This document shows positions 9,892 to 21,750 of a DNA stretch of 64,000 bases, piece after piece; the stretch's first letter is position 1; each line of letters opens with the position of its first letter. The DNA lies in NCBI RefSeq assembly GCF_900129615.1, contig NZ_FQWI01000001.1:186001-250000 (forward strand). Reading direction: 5' to 3'. Position numbers and translations under genes: made by a program. The DNA is from Pectobacterium carotovorum (GTDB lineage: Bacteria; Pseudomonadota; Gammaproteobacteria; Enterobacterales; Enterobacteriaceae). The notes beneath the pieces were generated by a model that was not told the DNA's origin, ran no database searches, and saw only the letters and a list, made by a program, of their open reading frames with translations.

Positions 9892-10748
9892 TCCAGCTCT
9901 CCTTTTTTATTCAGCAGGCGGGCTGTGCGGTAGTAGATAAAGAGCAGCACGCCCATGACCAGCGTAAGGCAGATGCTGGTGGCGGCACCAAACGGCCAGT
10001 CGCGGATATTGAGGAACTGGCTTTTAATAATGTTACCGATCAGCAAATTCTTGGCACCGCCCATCAGATCGGCAACAAAGAACAAGCCCATGGCAGGCAG
10101 CAGCACCAGCAGGCAGCCGGCGATAATCCCCGGCATGGTCAGCGGGATGACGACGCGAATGAAGGTTTGCCACTTATTGGCACCCAGATCGCGGGCGGCT
10201 TCAAGGTAGGATTTATCGAGTTTTTCAATGCTGGAGTAGAGCGGTAGCACCATGAACGGCAGCAGGATGTAAATCAGACCGAGAATCACCGCTTCAGAGG
10301 TATACATAATCCGCAGCGGCGTATCGATAAGACCCGTCCAGAGCAGAAACTCATTCAGATGTCCGCGTGTACTCAGAAAGATTTTCAGGCCGTAAATACG
10401 GATCAGCGAGTTGGTCCAAAAGGGCACAATCAGCAGAAACAGCATCAGCGGCTGAATTTTTTTCGGTAAACGCGCCAGAATAAAGGCAAACGGATAGCCC
10501 AGCAGCAGACAGCAGAGCGTGGCGATAACGGCCATGTTCAGCGAATGCAGCAGCACAGAGGCATAAAGCGGATCGGCCAGTCGCGTATAGTTTTCCAGCG
10601 TAAAGACCAGGCTGACGAAATGGGTGTCATCGCGCGTCAGGAAACTGGTTCCGATGATCATCAGGTTGGGCAGGAAAACAAACAGCACCAGCCAGGCCAC
10701 GATGAGTGTGATAATGATGTTTTGAAAGCGTTTACGCGACTTCTTCAT
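9888..10748 (-). CDS. potB: Spermidine/putrescine ABC transporter permease PotB
   Basis: A 286-residue permease partner of PotC with about six membrane helices and an EAA loop ([14 protein letters not shown], about residues 185-200). It overlaps potA upstream by 17 bp and potC downstream by 4 bp, consistent with translational coupling in the polyamine uptake operon. Confidence 0.95.
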   Translation of the reverse strand: MKKSRKRFQNIIITLIVAWLVLFVFLPNLMIIGTSFLTRDDTHFVSLVFTLENYTRLADPLYASVLLHSLNMAVIATLCCLLLGYPFAFILARLPKKIQPLMLFLLIVPFWTNSLIRIYGLKIFLSTRGHLNEFLLWTGLIDTPLRIMYTSEAVILGLIYILLPFMVLPLYSSIEKLDKSYLEAARDLGANKWQTFIRVVIPLTMPGIIAGCLLVLLPAMGLFFVADLMGGAKNLLIGNIIKSQFLNIRDWPFGAATSICLTLVMGVLLFIYYRTARLLNKKGELE

Positions 10749-11847
10749 CGTGCAGGACTACCTCCCAACTTTCCACCCAGGTGACGTCTACTTTCTGGTT
10801 GAGTGAATGGTCGAAGTCGGGATCGTCTTCGTTAAAGAACTCGCTGACCATGACCATCTTGCCGTTTTCCAGCTCAATGTTGGATTCCAGCGTCATGCCT
10901 TTATAGTTACGCTCGCGCACATAGCCAACCATACCTTCCGCCTGCATGCCGTCGCCAAGCTCTTCGACGCGTAAATCTTCCGGTCGTAGCAGTACGTTGA
11001 GGTGTTGGCCGACGTTGACCGGAAAGCTGACGGTGATAACGCAGTCGTGGCCTTCGACCTGAGCGCGTACCCGCTGTTCGTTCAACAATTCCAGCACCAC
11101 AGCATCAAAGATATTGATTTCACCGATAAAGCTAGCGACGAACAGATTTTTTGGCTCTTCGTAGATTTCACGCGGCGTGCCGTCTTGCTCGATGCGTCCA
11201 TCGCGCATTACCACGATGCGATCGGACATGGTCAGCGCTTCTTCCTGATCGTGCGTGACGAAAATAAAGGTGATACCCAGCTTACGTTGCAGCGCCTTCA
11301 GTTCGTTCTGCATCTGCTTACGCAGTTTATAGTCGAGCGCGGACAGGGATTCATCCAGCAGCAGAACCTTCGGCTGATTGACGACGGCGCGGGCGATGGC
11401 AACGCGCTGTTGCTGGCCACCAGACAACTGGTGCGGGCGACGCTGCGCCAGCTCTTCCAGTTGCACCATTTTCAGCGCCTCAATCACGCGCGGCGCAATC
11501 TCTGCGGCGGGTGTTTTCTGCATGCGCAGGCCGAATGCCACGTTCTCAAACACGCTGAGATGAGGAAACAGGGCGTAACTTTGAAATACGGTATTCACGT
11601 GTCGCTGTTCAGCAGGCTGGTGGGTAATGTCCTGCTTTTCCAGCATGACGTTGCCGCTATCGACCGTTTCCAGACCGGCAATCAAACGCAGTACAGTGGT
11701 TTTGCCGCAGCCGGATGGCCCGAGGATCGTCAGAAACTCACCGTTATTAATGGTGAGATTAAAATGTGAAATGATGTCTTTGCCATCAAAGCCTTTATGG
11801 ACGTTGAGCAATTCAACGACCGGCACAGTCAGGGAGTTTTCTTTCAT
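10732..11847 (-). CDS. potA: Spermidine/putrescine ABC transporter ATPase PotA
   Basis: A 371-residue ATPase. Walker A is GPSGCGKTT (about residue 43), the signature LSGGQQQR (about 141), Walker [13 protein letters not shown] (about 161), and the H-loop [10 protein letters not shown]-terminal TOBE/regulatory domain begins near residue 250. It is the first gene of the minus-strand potABCD operon and divergent from pepT. It energises polyamine import at the cytoplasmic face. Confidence 0.95.
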   Translation of the reverse strand: MKENSLTVPVVELLNVHKGFDGKDIISHFNLTINNGEFLTILGPSGCGKTTVLRLIAGLETVDSGNVMLEKQDITHQPAEQRHVNTVFQSYALFPHLSVFENVAFGLRMQKTPAAEIAPRVIEALKMVQLEELAQRRPHQLSGGQQQRVAIARAVVNQPKVLLLDESLSALDYKLRKQMQNELKALQRKLGITFIFVTHDQEEALTMSDRIVVMRDGRIEQDGTPREIYEEPKNLFVASFIGEINIFDAVVLELLNEQRVRAQVEGHDCVITVSFPVNVGQHLNVLLRPEDLRVEELGDGMQAEGMVGYVRERNYKGMTLESNIELENGKMVMVSEFFNEDDPDFDHSLNQKVDVTWVESWEVVLHDEEVA

Positions 11848-12217
11848 TAAGGTATAGCTCTATGTCCTGATTTGGCCGATCAACGGTATCTCCGTTGCGA
11901 TCGTACCAAGGGTTATCACCTTTCAGCCAGCGTGCGCAGTTAAGGGCGGCATTTTACGGGAAACGCTGCCTGACGCCAACTTGTGTGGCCCCACTTCTGC
12001 CAATGGATGTGTGAATGGTGACAATTCAGTCAATGAATTCGCGCACATGTTTCCTGATTGTTACCTGATTTAGAGGTTCTTCGTGACACGGTCGCTGCTT
12101 TTTGGCCTGAATTCTGGTCTGGCAGTTTGTTAAATCGGGAAAAAACTGACCTGACGCAATATCTACCGGGGTAGCCCTATCCATAATGCCTTTCAGGGTT
12201 CAGGGGGCATAAATAAG
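11848..12217. promoter_or_regulatory. potA/pepT divergent intergenic region
   Basis: This is 370 bp between divergent genes, so it must hold both promoters. A weak CATAAT -10-like element lies at 12182-12187 before pepT. E. coli pepT is induced anaerobically by FNR, but I found no convincing TTGAT-N4-ATCAA site here. No small gene is seen. Confidence 0.4.
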
Positions 12218-13450
12218 ATGGATAAATTACTCGACAGATTTTTGAATTACGTTTCATTTGATACGCAGTCTAAATCCGGCGTTCGGCAGGTGCCGAGCAC
12301 CGACGGTCAGTTGAAACTGGCGCGTGCGTTGCAGCAGGAACTGCTCGAACTGGGATTTGAGCAAGTTGCGCTGAGCAAGCAGGGCTGCTTGATGGCGACG
12401 CTTCCGGCAAACGTTGCCTGGCCCGTTCCGGCCATCGGTTTTATTTCACATATGGATACGTCACCGGATTTTAGCGGCAAGAATGTTAATCCGCAGATTC
12501 TGGAAAACTACCGCGGCGGCGATATTGCCTTGGGCGTGGGGGATGAAGTGCTGTCACCCGTGATGTTCCCGGTGTTACACCAGCTACTGGGGCACACGCT
12601 GATTACCACAGACGGCAAAACGCTGCTGGGAGCGGATGATAAGGCGGGAATCGCGGAAATTATGACCGCGCTGGTGCGTTTGAAGAAAAGCCAGCTCCCG
12701 CACGGCGATATTCGCGTTGCCTTTACGCCTGATGAAGAAATTGGCAAGGGCGCTCAGTTTTTTGATGTCAACGCGTTTAACGCACAGTGGGCCTATACCG
12801 TGGACGGCGGCGGTGTTGGCGAACTGGAGTATGAGAATTTTAATGCCGCATCGGTTCAGGTGAAAATCGTGGGCAATAACGTGCATCCCGGTAGCGCCAA
12901 AGGCGTGATGGTGAACGCGCTGACGCTGGCCTCGCGCTATCACCAACATGTGCCGGAGAGTCAATCACCGGAGCAGACGGACGGCTATCAGGGGTTCTAC
13001 CACCTTCACAGCATGAAAGGCTCTGTGGAACGCGCAGATTTGCATTACATCGTCCGGGATTTTGACCGCAACGGCTTTGAACAGCGTAAACAGACGATGC
13101 TGGATATTGCGGAAAAAGTCGGCGCGGGGCTGCACCCAGATTGCTATATTGAAGTCACGATTACCGATACCTATTACAACATGCGTGAGCAGGTTGAGCA
13201 GCATCCGCACATTATTGCGTTGGCGCAGCAAGCGATGCGGGATTGTGACATTGAGCCGAATATGAAGCCGATTCGCGGCGGCACCGACGGCGCACACCTG
13301 TCATTTCAAGGGCTACCGTGCCCAAATCTGTTTACCGGCGGCTACAACTATCATGGCAAACACGAATTTGTCACGTTGGAAGGCATGGAAAAGGCGGTGT
13401 CTGTGATTATGCGCATTGCTGAACTGACGGCGCTGCGCGCGAAGCCGTAA
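12218..13450 (+). CDS. pepT: Peptidase T (tripeptide aminopeptidase)
   Basis: A 410-residue M20-family zinc aminopeptidase that removes N-terminal residues from tripeptides in the cytoplasm. Metal-binding and catalytic motifs are visible: SHMDTSPDF (about residue 78), the bridging-Asp region [12 protein letters not shown] (about 138), DEEIGKGA (about 173), [15 protein letters not shown] and the C-terminal His in NYHGKHEF. The length equals the E. coli enzyme. It is monocistronic, ending in a strong hairpin. Confidence 0.95.
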   Translation: MDKLLDRFLNYVSFDTQSKSGVRQVPSTDGQLKLARALQQELLELGFEQVALSKQGCLMATLPANVAWPVPAIGFISHMDTSPDFSGKNVNPQILENYRGGDIALGVGDEVLSPVMFPVLHQLLGHTLITTDGKTLLGADDKAGIAEIMTALVRLKKSQLPHGDIRVAFTPDEEIGKGAQFFDVNAFNAQWAYTVDGGGVGELEYENFNAASVQVKIVGNNVHPGSAKGVMVNALTLASRYHQHVPESQSPEQTDGYQGFYHLHSMKGSVERADLHYIVRDFDRNGFEQRKQTMLDIAEKVGAGLHPDCYIEVTITDTYYNMREQVEQHPHIIALAQQAMRDCDIEPNMKPIRGGTDGAHLSFQGLPCPNLFTGGYNYHGKHEFVTLEGMEKAVSVIMRIAELTALRAKP

Positions 13451-13473
13451 GAGTTTCCATTTTGCAGAGACGA

Positions 13474-13503
13474 ATAAGGCGGGATATTCCCGCCTTATCT
13501 TTG
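13474..13503 (+). terminator. Bidirectional terminator between pepT and roxA
   Basis: ATAAGGCGGGA and TCCCGCCTTAT form an 11-bp stem with a 3-base loop. The convergent genes pepT and roxA probably share it. Confidence 0.75.
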
Positions 13504-13525
13504 TAACCAGTATTCAAGATGGGTC

Positions 13526-14647
13526 TTAATCCGCAAAGTACCAGTAACCGCTGTTAATCAGCACAGTAAGCTGCGCGAGGAAAGAGGGGTCTTCCAGCGC
13601 ATCGCCCAGCTGTTCTGCATCAATAGCAGGATGCTCAGCCAGCGCAAACAGCGCCGCTTTGTGCGTGCTATTCACTTTTTCCCCGTTAACGAAGCAGCTA
13701 TCTCCAACGCAGATGACACGCAGGCCACCTAAACGACGCAGTGGTTCACCCTGTTGCAGATATTCATACACTTCGCCTGCCTGATAAGGCGGCTCCGGCG
13801 GTGAGAGATCGAGCTCGTGACGGGACTGGGAAATAAATTCGCCAAACCAGTTCTGGAAATGCTCCGGCTGCTGCACCAAATCCAACATCATTTTTTGCAG
13901 CGCATCCAGCTCTTGCGGCAGTACGCTGGCGATATGATCGCGGGATGGCACATCAGGATCGCTGTAGCGATAGCTGCCGAGTTCACGGGAAAGCACATAA
14001 TCCGCAAAGCCGCTCACCAACTCGCGAGCATTCGGCGCTCGGAAACCTACCGAGTAGTTCAGCGAGTTCTCCAGCGAATAGCCTTCGTGCGGGAAACCCG
14101 GTGGAATATAGACGATATCGCCCGGCTCCAGCTCTTCATCAATAATGGCGTCAAACGGATCGACCTGAAGCAGATCGGGATGCGGACAGTGCTGCTTCAT
14201 CGGTATTTTTTCACCGACGCGCCAGCGGCGACGCCCCGTTCCCTGAATGATGAACACATCATACTGATCCAGATGCGGCCCTACGCCACCGCCGGGAACG
14301 GAAAAAGAAATCATCAAATCATCGGTACGCCAGTCCGGCAGTTGTCGAAAGGGCAGCATCAAGGCAGAAGAGGGCTCATGCCAGTGATCGACGGCCTGCA
14401 CTAACAGCGACCAGTTGCTTTCCCCCAGATGATCGTAGCTCTCGAAAGGACCGTGGCTTACCTGCCAGCGTCCGTTCTGATGGCTGACCAGACGGCTATC
14501 AACCTCATTTTCCAACGCCAGCCCGGCGAGTTCGTCGGGTGAAATCGGGTCGATAAAATGCGTGAAACCGCCTTTAATCAGGAGCGGACGTTTTTGCCAG
14601 TAGTTCGCTAAAAAATCCTGCCAGTCGAGATTGAGCTGATAGTCCAT
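13526..14647 (-). CDS. roxA: Ribosomal protein uL16 arginine 3-hydroxylase RoxA (YcfD)
   Basis: A 373-residue JmjC-type Fe(II)/2-oxoglutarate oxygenase that hydroxylates an arginine of ribosomal protein L16. The iron ligands are His125 and Asp127 (PHLDQYD) and His187 (FPHEGYS), at the same positions as in E. coli YcfD. It has an N-terminal cupin-like JmjC fold and a C-terminal winged-helix region. The neighbours pepT and phoQ match the E. coli order. Confidence 0.94.
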   Translation of the reverse strand: MDYQLNLDWQDFLANYWQKRPLLIKGGFTHFIDPISPDELAGLALENEVDSRLVSHQNGRWQVSHGPFESYDHLGESNWSLLVQAVDHWHEPSSALMLPFRQLPDWRTDDLMISFSVPGGGVGPHLDQYDVFIIQGTGRRRWRVGEKIPMKQHCPHPDLLQVDPFDAIIDEELEPGDIVYIPPGFPHEGYSLENSLNYSVGFRAPNARELVSGFADYVLSRELGSYRYSDPDVPSRDHIASVLPQELDALQKMMLDLVQQPEHFQNWFGEFISQSRHELDLSPPEPPYQAGEVYEYLQQGEPLRRLGGLRVICVGDSCFVNGEKVNSTHKAALFALAEHPAIDAEQLGDALEDPSFLAQLTVLINSGYWYFAD

Positions 14648-14784
14648 ACTGTTTTCCAGAAACGTGTTTTTTTGAGGAAATGACTGTTCTTGAAGATATG
14701 ATTTTTCTTGAAATAATCAGTATTTTAAAACAATCAGTATTTTGGCGATAAGTATAGCGGAAGCATCGCGCGCTGTACTGCCTT

Positions 14785-16239
14785 TCATCCCTCATTCTGG
14801 CTCAGGTTCTGGCGGGAGAAAATAGCTTCGACTCGGGCACCGCCCAGTGCGCTGTCGCTGATGAGTATCTCACCCTGATATTGTTCGATAATTTCGACGG
14901 CAACGGCAAGGCCGATACCTTGTCCGGGGCGCATACGGTCGGCGCGTTGCCCACGCAGGAAGATCATTTCGCGCTTGCTTTCGTGGATGCCGGGGCCATC
15001 GTCATCGATAATCAGATGCAGTTTGTGATCGGAGTATTGCACGCTAATTTCGACAAATTCCAGGCAGTACTTGCAGGCGTTATCAAGAATATTGCCCATA
15101 ACTTCCATAAAGTCATTCTTCTCGCCCACGAAGGTCAGTTCTGGCGGAATATCGAGCGTCAACACTACGCCCTTGCGCTGATACACCTTATTTAATGCAG
15201 AACACAGGCCATCCAGCAGCGCTGGAACCGAGTGTACTTCGCGTATCAGCAGATTATGTTCGGAGCGTACGCTGGCGCGATGTAGGTAATAGCCAATCTG
15301 CTGCGAGATGCGGCTGATCTGCGACAGCATAATAGGCTCGGCCTGATCGATAGTGATCTCTTTACCGGTTCGCAGCGCACGTAACGTGGTCTGCAAAACC
15401 GCCAGTGGCGTTTTTAAACTGTGGGTGAGATCGGTGAGCGTTGTGCGGTACTTATGGTAGCGCTGGCGTTCGTTATTCAGCAAGATATTCAGGTTTTTTA
15501 CCAGACTGAACAATTCGCGCGGCGGATTTTCATCCAGTTGATCGCGCGTCCCTTTTTCCAGCTCGGCGATCTGTTTTACCAGATGCTGAATAGGACGTAG
15601 GCTCCAGTGAGCGCCCAGCCACAGCAGGGGAAGCACCAGCAGAAGGTTGGCGATCAACACATAGCTGAACCATTCCCACACCACATCTTCCTGTTGCAGT
15701 TCCTGCGGGATGCGGTCAACCACGACAATGGTGATGGAAGGGAGATGCTCGGTCTTCGGGTAAACGTTCACGGCGATAGAATGCGTTAACGCATTGCTAT
15801 GCGCACCGTTCAGCGCCCGCAGGCTGCTAAGCAGTAAGGTATTGCCCGTTAATACCGCGCTGCTGGTATCGGTATCGGTATCCAACTCGTGATAGGCCGT
15901 CTTATTCAGCCATTCCGGCTTGATTAGCGCTTCCAACTCGGGAACGTGTTTTTCGCGCCAGAGCACGTTGCCATTCTCATCGTATATCAACACCAGCGTG
16001 GGGAAATTGATGTCAACGTCGGGTGGTGTGACGATATTCAGTTGGTTATCGCGCCACTGCGCAAGGCTGTAGTAGAGGTTACTTTCGCCGCGCAGCAAGC
16101 GGAATGAGGTTTTATCAAAGTTGACGCTGTAACCGATAATGGCGACGACGCCATAGGCGAGCGACAGCGCCAGTACGATGGCCGCTGTCGCGAGTAAAAA
16201 ACGAATACGAAGCGAGAAGGGCAGCTTCTTATCGCTCAT
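14785..16239 (-). CDS. phoQ: Sensor histidine kinase PhoQ (acidic patch missing)
   Basis: A 484-residue inner-membrane kinase. TM1 is at about residues 15-38, the periplasmic sensor at 39-190, TM2 at about 191-212, then HAMP, the phospho-acceptor His273 (LTHSLKTPL) and the HATPase domain ([25 protein letters not shown]). The cytoplasmic half is very close to E. coli. The periplasmic acidic cluster (EDDDDAE in E. coli, just before THSVAVNVYP) is replaced by NGAHSNAL at about residues 144-151. It overlaps phoP by 4 bp. It controls PhoP in response to low Mg2+ and other envelope signals in relatives. Confidence 0.95.
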   Translation of the reverse strand: MSDKKLPFSLRIRFLLATAAIVLALSLAYGVVAIIGYSVNFDKTSFRLLRGESNLYYSLAQWRDNQLNIVTPPDVDINFPTLVLIYDENGNVLWREKHVPELEALIKPEWLNKTAYHELDTDTDTSSAVLTGNTLLLSSLRALNGAHSNALTHSIAVNVYPKTEHLPSITIVVVDRIPQELQQEDVVWEWFSYVLIANLLLVLPLLWLGAHWSLRPIQHLVKQIAELEKGTRDQLDENPPRELFSLVKNLNILLNNERQRYHKYRTTLTDLTHSLKTPLAVLQTTLRALRTGKEITIDQAEPIMLSQISRISQQIGYYLHRASVRSEHNLLIREVHSVPALLDGLCSALNKVYQRKGVVLTLDIPPELTFVGEKNDFMEVMGNILDNACKYCLEFVEISVQYSDHKLHLIIDDDGPGIHESKREMIFLRGQRADRMRPGQGIGLAVAVEIIEQYQGEILISDSALGGARVEAIFSRQNLSQNEG

Positions 16240-16925
16240 GCTGAGCCTGAGGGTGTATCAATATCAAAGCGATATCCTTGTCCGCGCACGGTAGTGATCA
16301 CATCCGGGGCTTCTGCCTGCTGAATTTTCTTACGTAATCGCCCCATCAACACGTCGATGGTGTGGCTTTCCCGCAGTTCTGCATCGGGGTACAACTGCAA
16401 CATCAGCGACTCTTTGCTGACGACTTTGCCTTTATTGCGAATCAACGTCTCGATAATCGTGTATTCAAACGCGGTGAGTTTGATTGGACCGCCGTGGATT
16501 ACCAGCTCGCGGCGCGATAAGTCGATCTCAAAGGGCGGCAGGCTGATGACTTGCGATGCCAGCCCGCTGTTACGCCGCATCAGTGCCTGCAGGCGCGCCA
16601 CGACTTCTTCCATATGGAAGGGCTTGGTCACGTAATCGTCCGCTCCCGCTTCCAGCACCGCAACTTTGTCCTGCCAGCCTTCACGGGCGGTCAGCACCAG
16701 AATTGGGAGCTTGACCTGATGGGCGCGCCAGCGGCGGATCATGCTCATGCCGTCTTCATCGGGTAGCCCGAGGTCGACAATGGCGATATCCGGCATATTT
16801 TCATGCAGAAAATAATCCGCTTCTTTGGCGTCAGACGCCGAGTCAACCTGATGCCCCATTTCGTTCATCTGAACGGTTAAATGGTGGCGCAATAATACAT
16901 TATCTTCAACGACCAGAATTCGCAT
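16236..16925 (-). CDS. phoP: Response regulator PhoP
   Basis: A 229-residue OmpR-type response regulator. The receiver domain carries the acidic pocket (VVED) and phospho-acceptor Asp51 (IVDLGLP). The C-terminal winged helix begins near residue 130 and ends with VRGQGYRFD. It is first in the phoPQ operon; a PhoP box and -10 lie about 120-160 bp upstream, suggesting autoregulation. In Pectobacterium PhoP also influences exoenzyme production, which is known biology not visible here. Confidence 0.96.
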   Translation of the reverse strand: MRILVVEDNVLLRHHLTVQMNEMGHQVDSASDAKEADYFLHENMPDIAIVDLGLPDEDGMSMIRRWRAHQVKLPILVLTAREGWQDKVAVLEAGADDYVTKPFHMEEVVARLQALMRRNSGLASQVISLPPFEIDLSRRELVIHGGPIKLTAFEYTIIETLIRNKGKVVSKESLMLQLYPDAELRESHTIDVLMGRLRKKIQQAEAPDVITTVRGQGYRFDIDTPSGSA

Positions 16926-17053
16926 CGCTATATCCTCTGTCGAATAGAAATGGCCATGTTTATCGAAATACTGCTATGCGCCATATCTTTCACGTATGTC
17001 GCCCCTGCGTATCAACATTATACGCAGAGAACGTTATTTATTTTATTTGTTAA

Positions 17054-17087
17054 ATTATCCACAGGGAGGGTAAACCGGGTATAAACA
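17054..17087 (-). promoter_or_regulatory. PhoP box and -10 element of phoPQ
   Basis: On the minus strand 17087-17071 reads TGTTTA-TACCC-GGTTTA, an exact fit to the PhoP direct-repeat consensus (T/G)GTTTA-N5-(T/G)GTTTA. It is followed after 11 bp by GATAAT (17059-17054), the spacing typical of PhoP-activated promoters that lack a -35. Confidence 0.8.
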
Positions 17088-17110
17088 GGCTGGAAATGCT
17101 TGGTCTTATG

Positions 17111-17139
17111 CAAAACTGGCGGGCAGGGCGCCCGCCAGA
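17111..17139 (-). terminator. Terminator after purB
   Basis: A 9-bp stem CTGGCGGGC/GCCCGCCAG with a 5-base loop is followed on the minus strand by TTTTG. It separates purB from the phoP promoter. Confidence 0.75.
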
Positions 17140-17167
17140 GAGGGATTGCGATCGGGTTTAAGAACGG

Positions 17168-18562
<1,395 letters not shown>

Positions 18563-18667
18563 TCAATAACGATTAATTTCGATAAGGACAATGAATTATT
18601 AACAATAATCAATTTCGTGACGCTGGCGTTACTCACACCAGCGTCGATCATAGCGGCAAGAATACCA

Positions 18668-19306
18668 TCAAACGGACGGGCAACGCGCCAATATCTGTTT
18701 CGCTTCTTTGACCAACTGGCTGCGTGAGAACATCAGCTGCAAGCGTCCGCCGCCAATCTGTTGCCAGAGCACCGTAGAGCGGATACCGGCCAGCAGCGCG
18801 GCACGCACTTTAGCCTGCACCTGACTGTTTTTCAGCACTTCCGGTGAACCAGTAACCTGAATACGTGGCCCCAGCGTACTAATGACATCCACATAAATCG
18901 CGGCCAGCGCACTCACAATCGTCTCGGAGAGCAGCTCGAAATGCTCCAGTTGGCGCTCCAACTGCCCGATGCGTTTGCCCAATTCGTCAAGCGCGGCAGA
19001 CTTCGCATTCAGCTTGCGTTCTAACGCAATCAGGCTGAAAGCGTAGCGTGATAGCTCTGCACCCGCGCCTTTATTGCTGCTGCTATTCAGAATGCCGAGC
19101 AGCGTTTCCAGCCCAACTTTCAGGTTCTGCTCGTCATTACCGTAAACGGCCAGCGTAGACGCCGGATTGAGATTCAAAACGCTGTTCAGCGAGGTATGCA
19201 GCACATCGTTATTACAGTTCCCGGTGTGGGCCAACTGTTGGACTAAGTGTGCCGACTGACAAACGCCCGCTAGTGCTAGCGTGATTTCATAATAGTTCTT
19301 AGCCAC
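18668..19306 (-). CDS. hflD: High-frequency lysogenization protein HflD
   Basis: A 212-residue peripheral membrane protein matching E. coli HflD along its length (conserved [11 protein letters not shown] start and [22 protein letters not shown]-like core, about residues 140-160). The start is the GTG at 19306, preceded by AGGAG. It lies 2 bp after mnmA, so the two are translationally coupled. In E. coli it binds phage lambda CII; the host role is unclear. Confidence 0.92.
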   Translation of the reverse strand: MAKNYYEITLALAGVCQSAHLVQQLAHTGNCNNDVLHTSLNSVLNLNPASTLAVYGNDEQNLKVGLETLLGILNSSSNKGAGAELSRYAFSLIALERKLNAKSAALDELGKRIGQLERQLEHFELLSETIVSALAAIYVDVISTLGPRIQVTGSPEVLKNSQVQAKVRAALLAGIRSTVLWQQIGGGRLQLMFSRSQLVKEAKQILARCPSV

Positions 19307-19308
19307 GG

Positions 19309-20415
19309 TTACTCCTGTAAGCGCTCTTCGATGATGCCGCCGCCAAGGCAAACGTCGTCCAGATAAAACACGGCAGATTGGCCCGGAGTTACGGCTGCGA
19401 CGGGCTCATCAAAACGCACGGTAATGCGATCGTCGCCAAGTGGCGTGACGGTGCAGGGGATATCCGCCTGACGATAACGGGTTTTCACCGTACAACGTAA
19501 TTCAGCGGTGAGCGGCTGACGATCGACCCAGTGTAGCTGCTGTGCGATTAAACCGTACGACATTAGGCGAGGATGTTCGTGACCCTGCGCGACGTACAGA
19601 ATATTGTTGGCGACATCTTTATCCACTACGTACCAAGGGTCTTCGCCGCCGTCTTTGACGCCGCCAATACCCAGACCTTTGCGTTGCCCCAGCGTGTGGT
19701 ACATCAGCCCTTGATGCTGCCCCATCGGTTTGTTGTCGTCGACGGACAGAATCGGACCGGGCTGTGCGGGCAGGTAGCGCGCCAGAAAATCGGTGAATTT
19801 GCGCTCACCGATGAAGCAAATACCGGTAGAGTCTTTTTTCTTCGCGGTTGCCAGTTCCAACTCTTCGGCAATTTTACGTACCTGCGGTTTTTCCAGCTCA
19901 CCGACCGGGAACAGGCTTTGAGCGATCTGTTCGTGGCTCAGCGTATAAAGAAAATAGCTCTGGTCTTTGTTGCCGTCCATGCCGCGTAGCAAACGGCTTT
20001 TACCGTCAACGTCGTGACGACGGACATAGTGGCCTGTCGCGATATAGTCTGCGCCGAGATCTTCAGCGGCGAATTCCAGAAAGGCTTTGAATTTGATTTC
20101 TTTGTTGCACAGGATATCGGGATTGGGGGTACGGCCCGCTTTGTATTCTTCAAGGAAGAGTTCAAAAACGTTGTCCCAATATTCGGCGGCAAAGTTGACG
20201 GTATGTAATTCGATACCCAGCTTGTCGCAAACAGCCTGTGCATCGGCAAGGTCTGTGGCCGCTGAGCAATATTCCGTGTCGTCGTCCTCTTCCCAGTTCT
20301 TCATGAACAGGCCTTCAACATGATAGCCCTGTTGCTGTAACAGGTAAGCGGAAACGGAGGAATCAACACCGCCGGACATACCGACAATCACTTTTTTCTG
20401 GCTGTTATCTGACAT
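19309..20415 (-). CDS. mnmA: tRNA-specific 2-thiouridylase MnmA
   Basis: A 368-residue enzyme making the 2-thiouridine at wobble position 34 of Lys, Glu and Gln tRNAs, taking sulfur from the Tus relay. The PP-loop is GMSGGVDSS (about residues 12-20). Catalytic cysteines lie in [12 protein letters not shown] (about residue 102) and [10 protein letters not shown] (about residue 199). The length equals that in E. coli. It is the first gene of mnmA-hflD. Confidence 0.96.
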   Translation of the reverse strand: MSDNSQKKVIVGMSGGVDSSVSAYLLQQQGYHVEGLFMKNWEEDDDTEYCSAATDLADAQAVCDKLGIELHTVNFAAEYWDNVFELFLEEYKAGRTPNPDILCNKEIKFKAFLEFAAEDLGADYIATGHYVRRHDVDGKSRLLRGMDGNKDQSYFLYTLSHEQIAQSLFPVGELEKPQVRKIAEELELATAKKKDSTGICFIGERKFTDFLARYLPAQPGPILSVDDNKPMGQHQGLMYHTLGQRKGLGIGGVKDGGEDPWYVVDKDVANNILYVAQGHEHPRLMSYGLIAQQLHWVDRQPLTAELRCTVKTRYRQADIPCTVTPLGDDRITVRFDEPVAAVTPGQSAVFYLDDVCLGGGIIEERLQE

Positions 20416-20495
20416 GGAAGTCTCACGAACTGAAATTTACTGACGCATTGATGCGAAAAACAAGCGGCGTATTTTAGCATGTTGAACCGAGGGCT

Positions 20496-20552
20496 GCATC
20501 GCTATTCCTGCCGTACGGTGGTTAAGTCCGCTCACGGCAGGAATAGCAAGAT
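20496..20552. repeat. Long inverted repeat between nudJ and mnmA
   Basis: GCTATTCCTGCCGT (20501-20514) and ACGGCAGGAATAGC (20534-20547) form a perfect 14-bp stem around a 19-base loop, extended by GCATC/GATGC with a small bulge. No T-run follows on either strand, so it is not a standard terminator. It may stabilise or process the nudJ-mnmA transcript. Confidence 0.7.
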
Positions 20553-20554
20553 GC

Positions 20555-21001
20555 CTAAAATGGCCAGTTAAACGCGCTCAATACGGTTAATGGATAGCGC
20601 TCTGGCTGCTGGTAGCAGCGAATACTTTCGGCTACCAGCGGCGAACGAAGCTGATGCGAATGCAGAATGTCCTCGGCGGTCAGCCAGCGGCAGCATTCGA
20701 TATCGCTGTCATGCGGCTGGGTATCGACCCGCGCAGGCAGATCGAGCGCGAAGCAAAAGCGCAGAAACGGTGTGCTGTCGGGGGCGATCCATTGGTGCAG
20801 ACGCAAGAAACTCTGCGGTGTGGCCTGAATGCCTGTTTCTTCCCACAGCTCACGGCTTGCAGCCTGAATCAGTGTTTCGTCGGCTTCCAGATGGCCCGCG
20901 GGCTGGTTCCACAATAATTTGTCGTTAATTAACTCTTCGACGACCAGAAAATGGTTTTCGGCCTGTACCACACAGGCGACTGTCACATGGGGTTTAAACA
21001 T
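20555..21001 (-). CDS. nudJ: Nudix phosphatase NudJ
   Basis: A 148-residue Nudix hydrolase. The Nudix box GX5EX7REUXEEXGU is intact at residues 36-58 ([20 protein letters not shown]). E. coli NudJ hydrolyses HMP-PP and nucleoside di/triphosphates. Its start overlaps the end of rluE by 8 bp. Order rluE-nudJ-mnmA is as in E. coli. Confidence 0.93.
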   Translation of the reverse strand: MFKPHVTVACVVQAENHFLVVEELINDKLLWNQPAGHLEADETLIQAASRELWEETGIQATPQSFLRLHQWIAPDSTPFLRFCFALDLPARVDTQPHDSDIECCRWLTAEDILHSHQLRSPLVAESIRCYQQPERYPLTVLSAFNWPF

Positions 21002-21623
21002 CCGTTATCTCCTTCCATTCTCCGGGTAACAGGTTTTCTACGGTCTGATTGGCCATGCCGTATCGAATCAGACGTAATGTAGGATACCCGATATTTGCCG
21101 TCATACGACGAACTTGCCGATTACGGCCTTCATGCAGAGTGATTTTTAACCAGCAGTCGGGAATGCTTTTACGCTCGCGGATGGGCGGATTACGCGGCCA
21201 CAGCCAGTCAGGTTCCGGGACGATCTCCGCACTGGCGGGCAGCGTTTTGCCATCATTTAGGTCCAGACCCGTACGAAAGCGCGTCAGTGCGTCGTCGTCA
21301 GGAATACCTTCGACCTGCACATAGTAAATTTTGGCTGTTTTCTTCGTTGGCTGGGTTAGCTGTGCCTGAAGCTTGCCGTCATTGGTGAGAATCATCAGGC
21401 CTTCGCTATCGCGATCCAGACGCCCGGCAGCATAAATACCGCTAACCGGAATGTAATCTTTCAGCGTCCGGCGTCCGGCTTCATCAGTGAATTGCGGTAG
21501 CACATCGAAGGGTTTATTGAACAAAACGATGCGGCGCGGCGCGTTGTCAGGCTGCCTTTTTCTTGCCGGCTGTGAGCTGAATCGTTTAACTTTGTGATTT
21601 TTAACAGAGAATTTATTCATCAT
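20994..21623 (-). CDS. rluE: 23S rRNA pseudouridine synthase RluE
   Basis: About 209 residues, of the RsuA/RluB family. The catalytic motif [17 protein letters not shown] (about residues 78-94) contains the essential Asp. The protein modifies U2457 of 23S rRNA in E. coli. The N-terminus is basic, without an S4 domain. The start is uncertain: ATGs at 21623 and 21620 lack a clear ribosome site, and an upstream ATG at 21650 overlaps a TATAAT-like promoter element. Divergent from icd. Confidence 0.9.
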   Translation of the reverse strand: MMNKFSVKNHKVKRFSSQPARKRQPDNAPRRIVLFNKPFDVLPQFTDEAGRRTLKDYIPVSGIYAAGRLDRDSEGLMILTNDGKLQAQLTQPTKKTAKIYYVQVEGIPDDDALTRFRTGLDLNDGKTLPASAEIVPEPDWLWPRNPPIRERKSIPDCWLKITLHEGRNRQVRRMTANIGYPTLRLIRYGMANQTVENLLPGEWKEITDV

Positions 21624-21750
21624 CTTTATAGTCGCGGATAACAAAAGCATTATACTCAAATGGTTTGCGATTGGCGCGGGCTAAATATTCAAGTAGTATT
21701 GACACGCATCTTACAAGTCATTAACAAAATTGCGCTCGAAGGAGAGGTTA

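Noticed and set aside
11002-11769. 255-codon plus-strand frame inside potA
   Set aside because: Shadow of the PotA ATPase gene.
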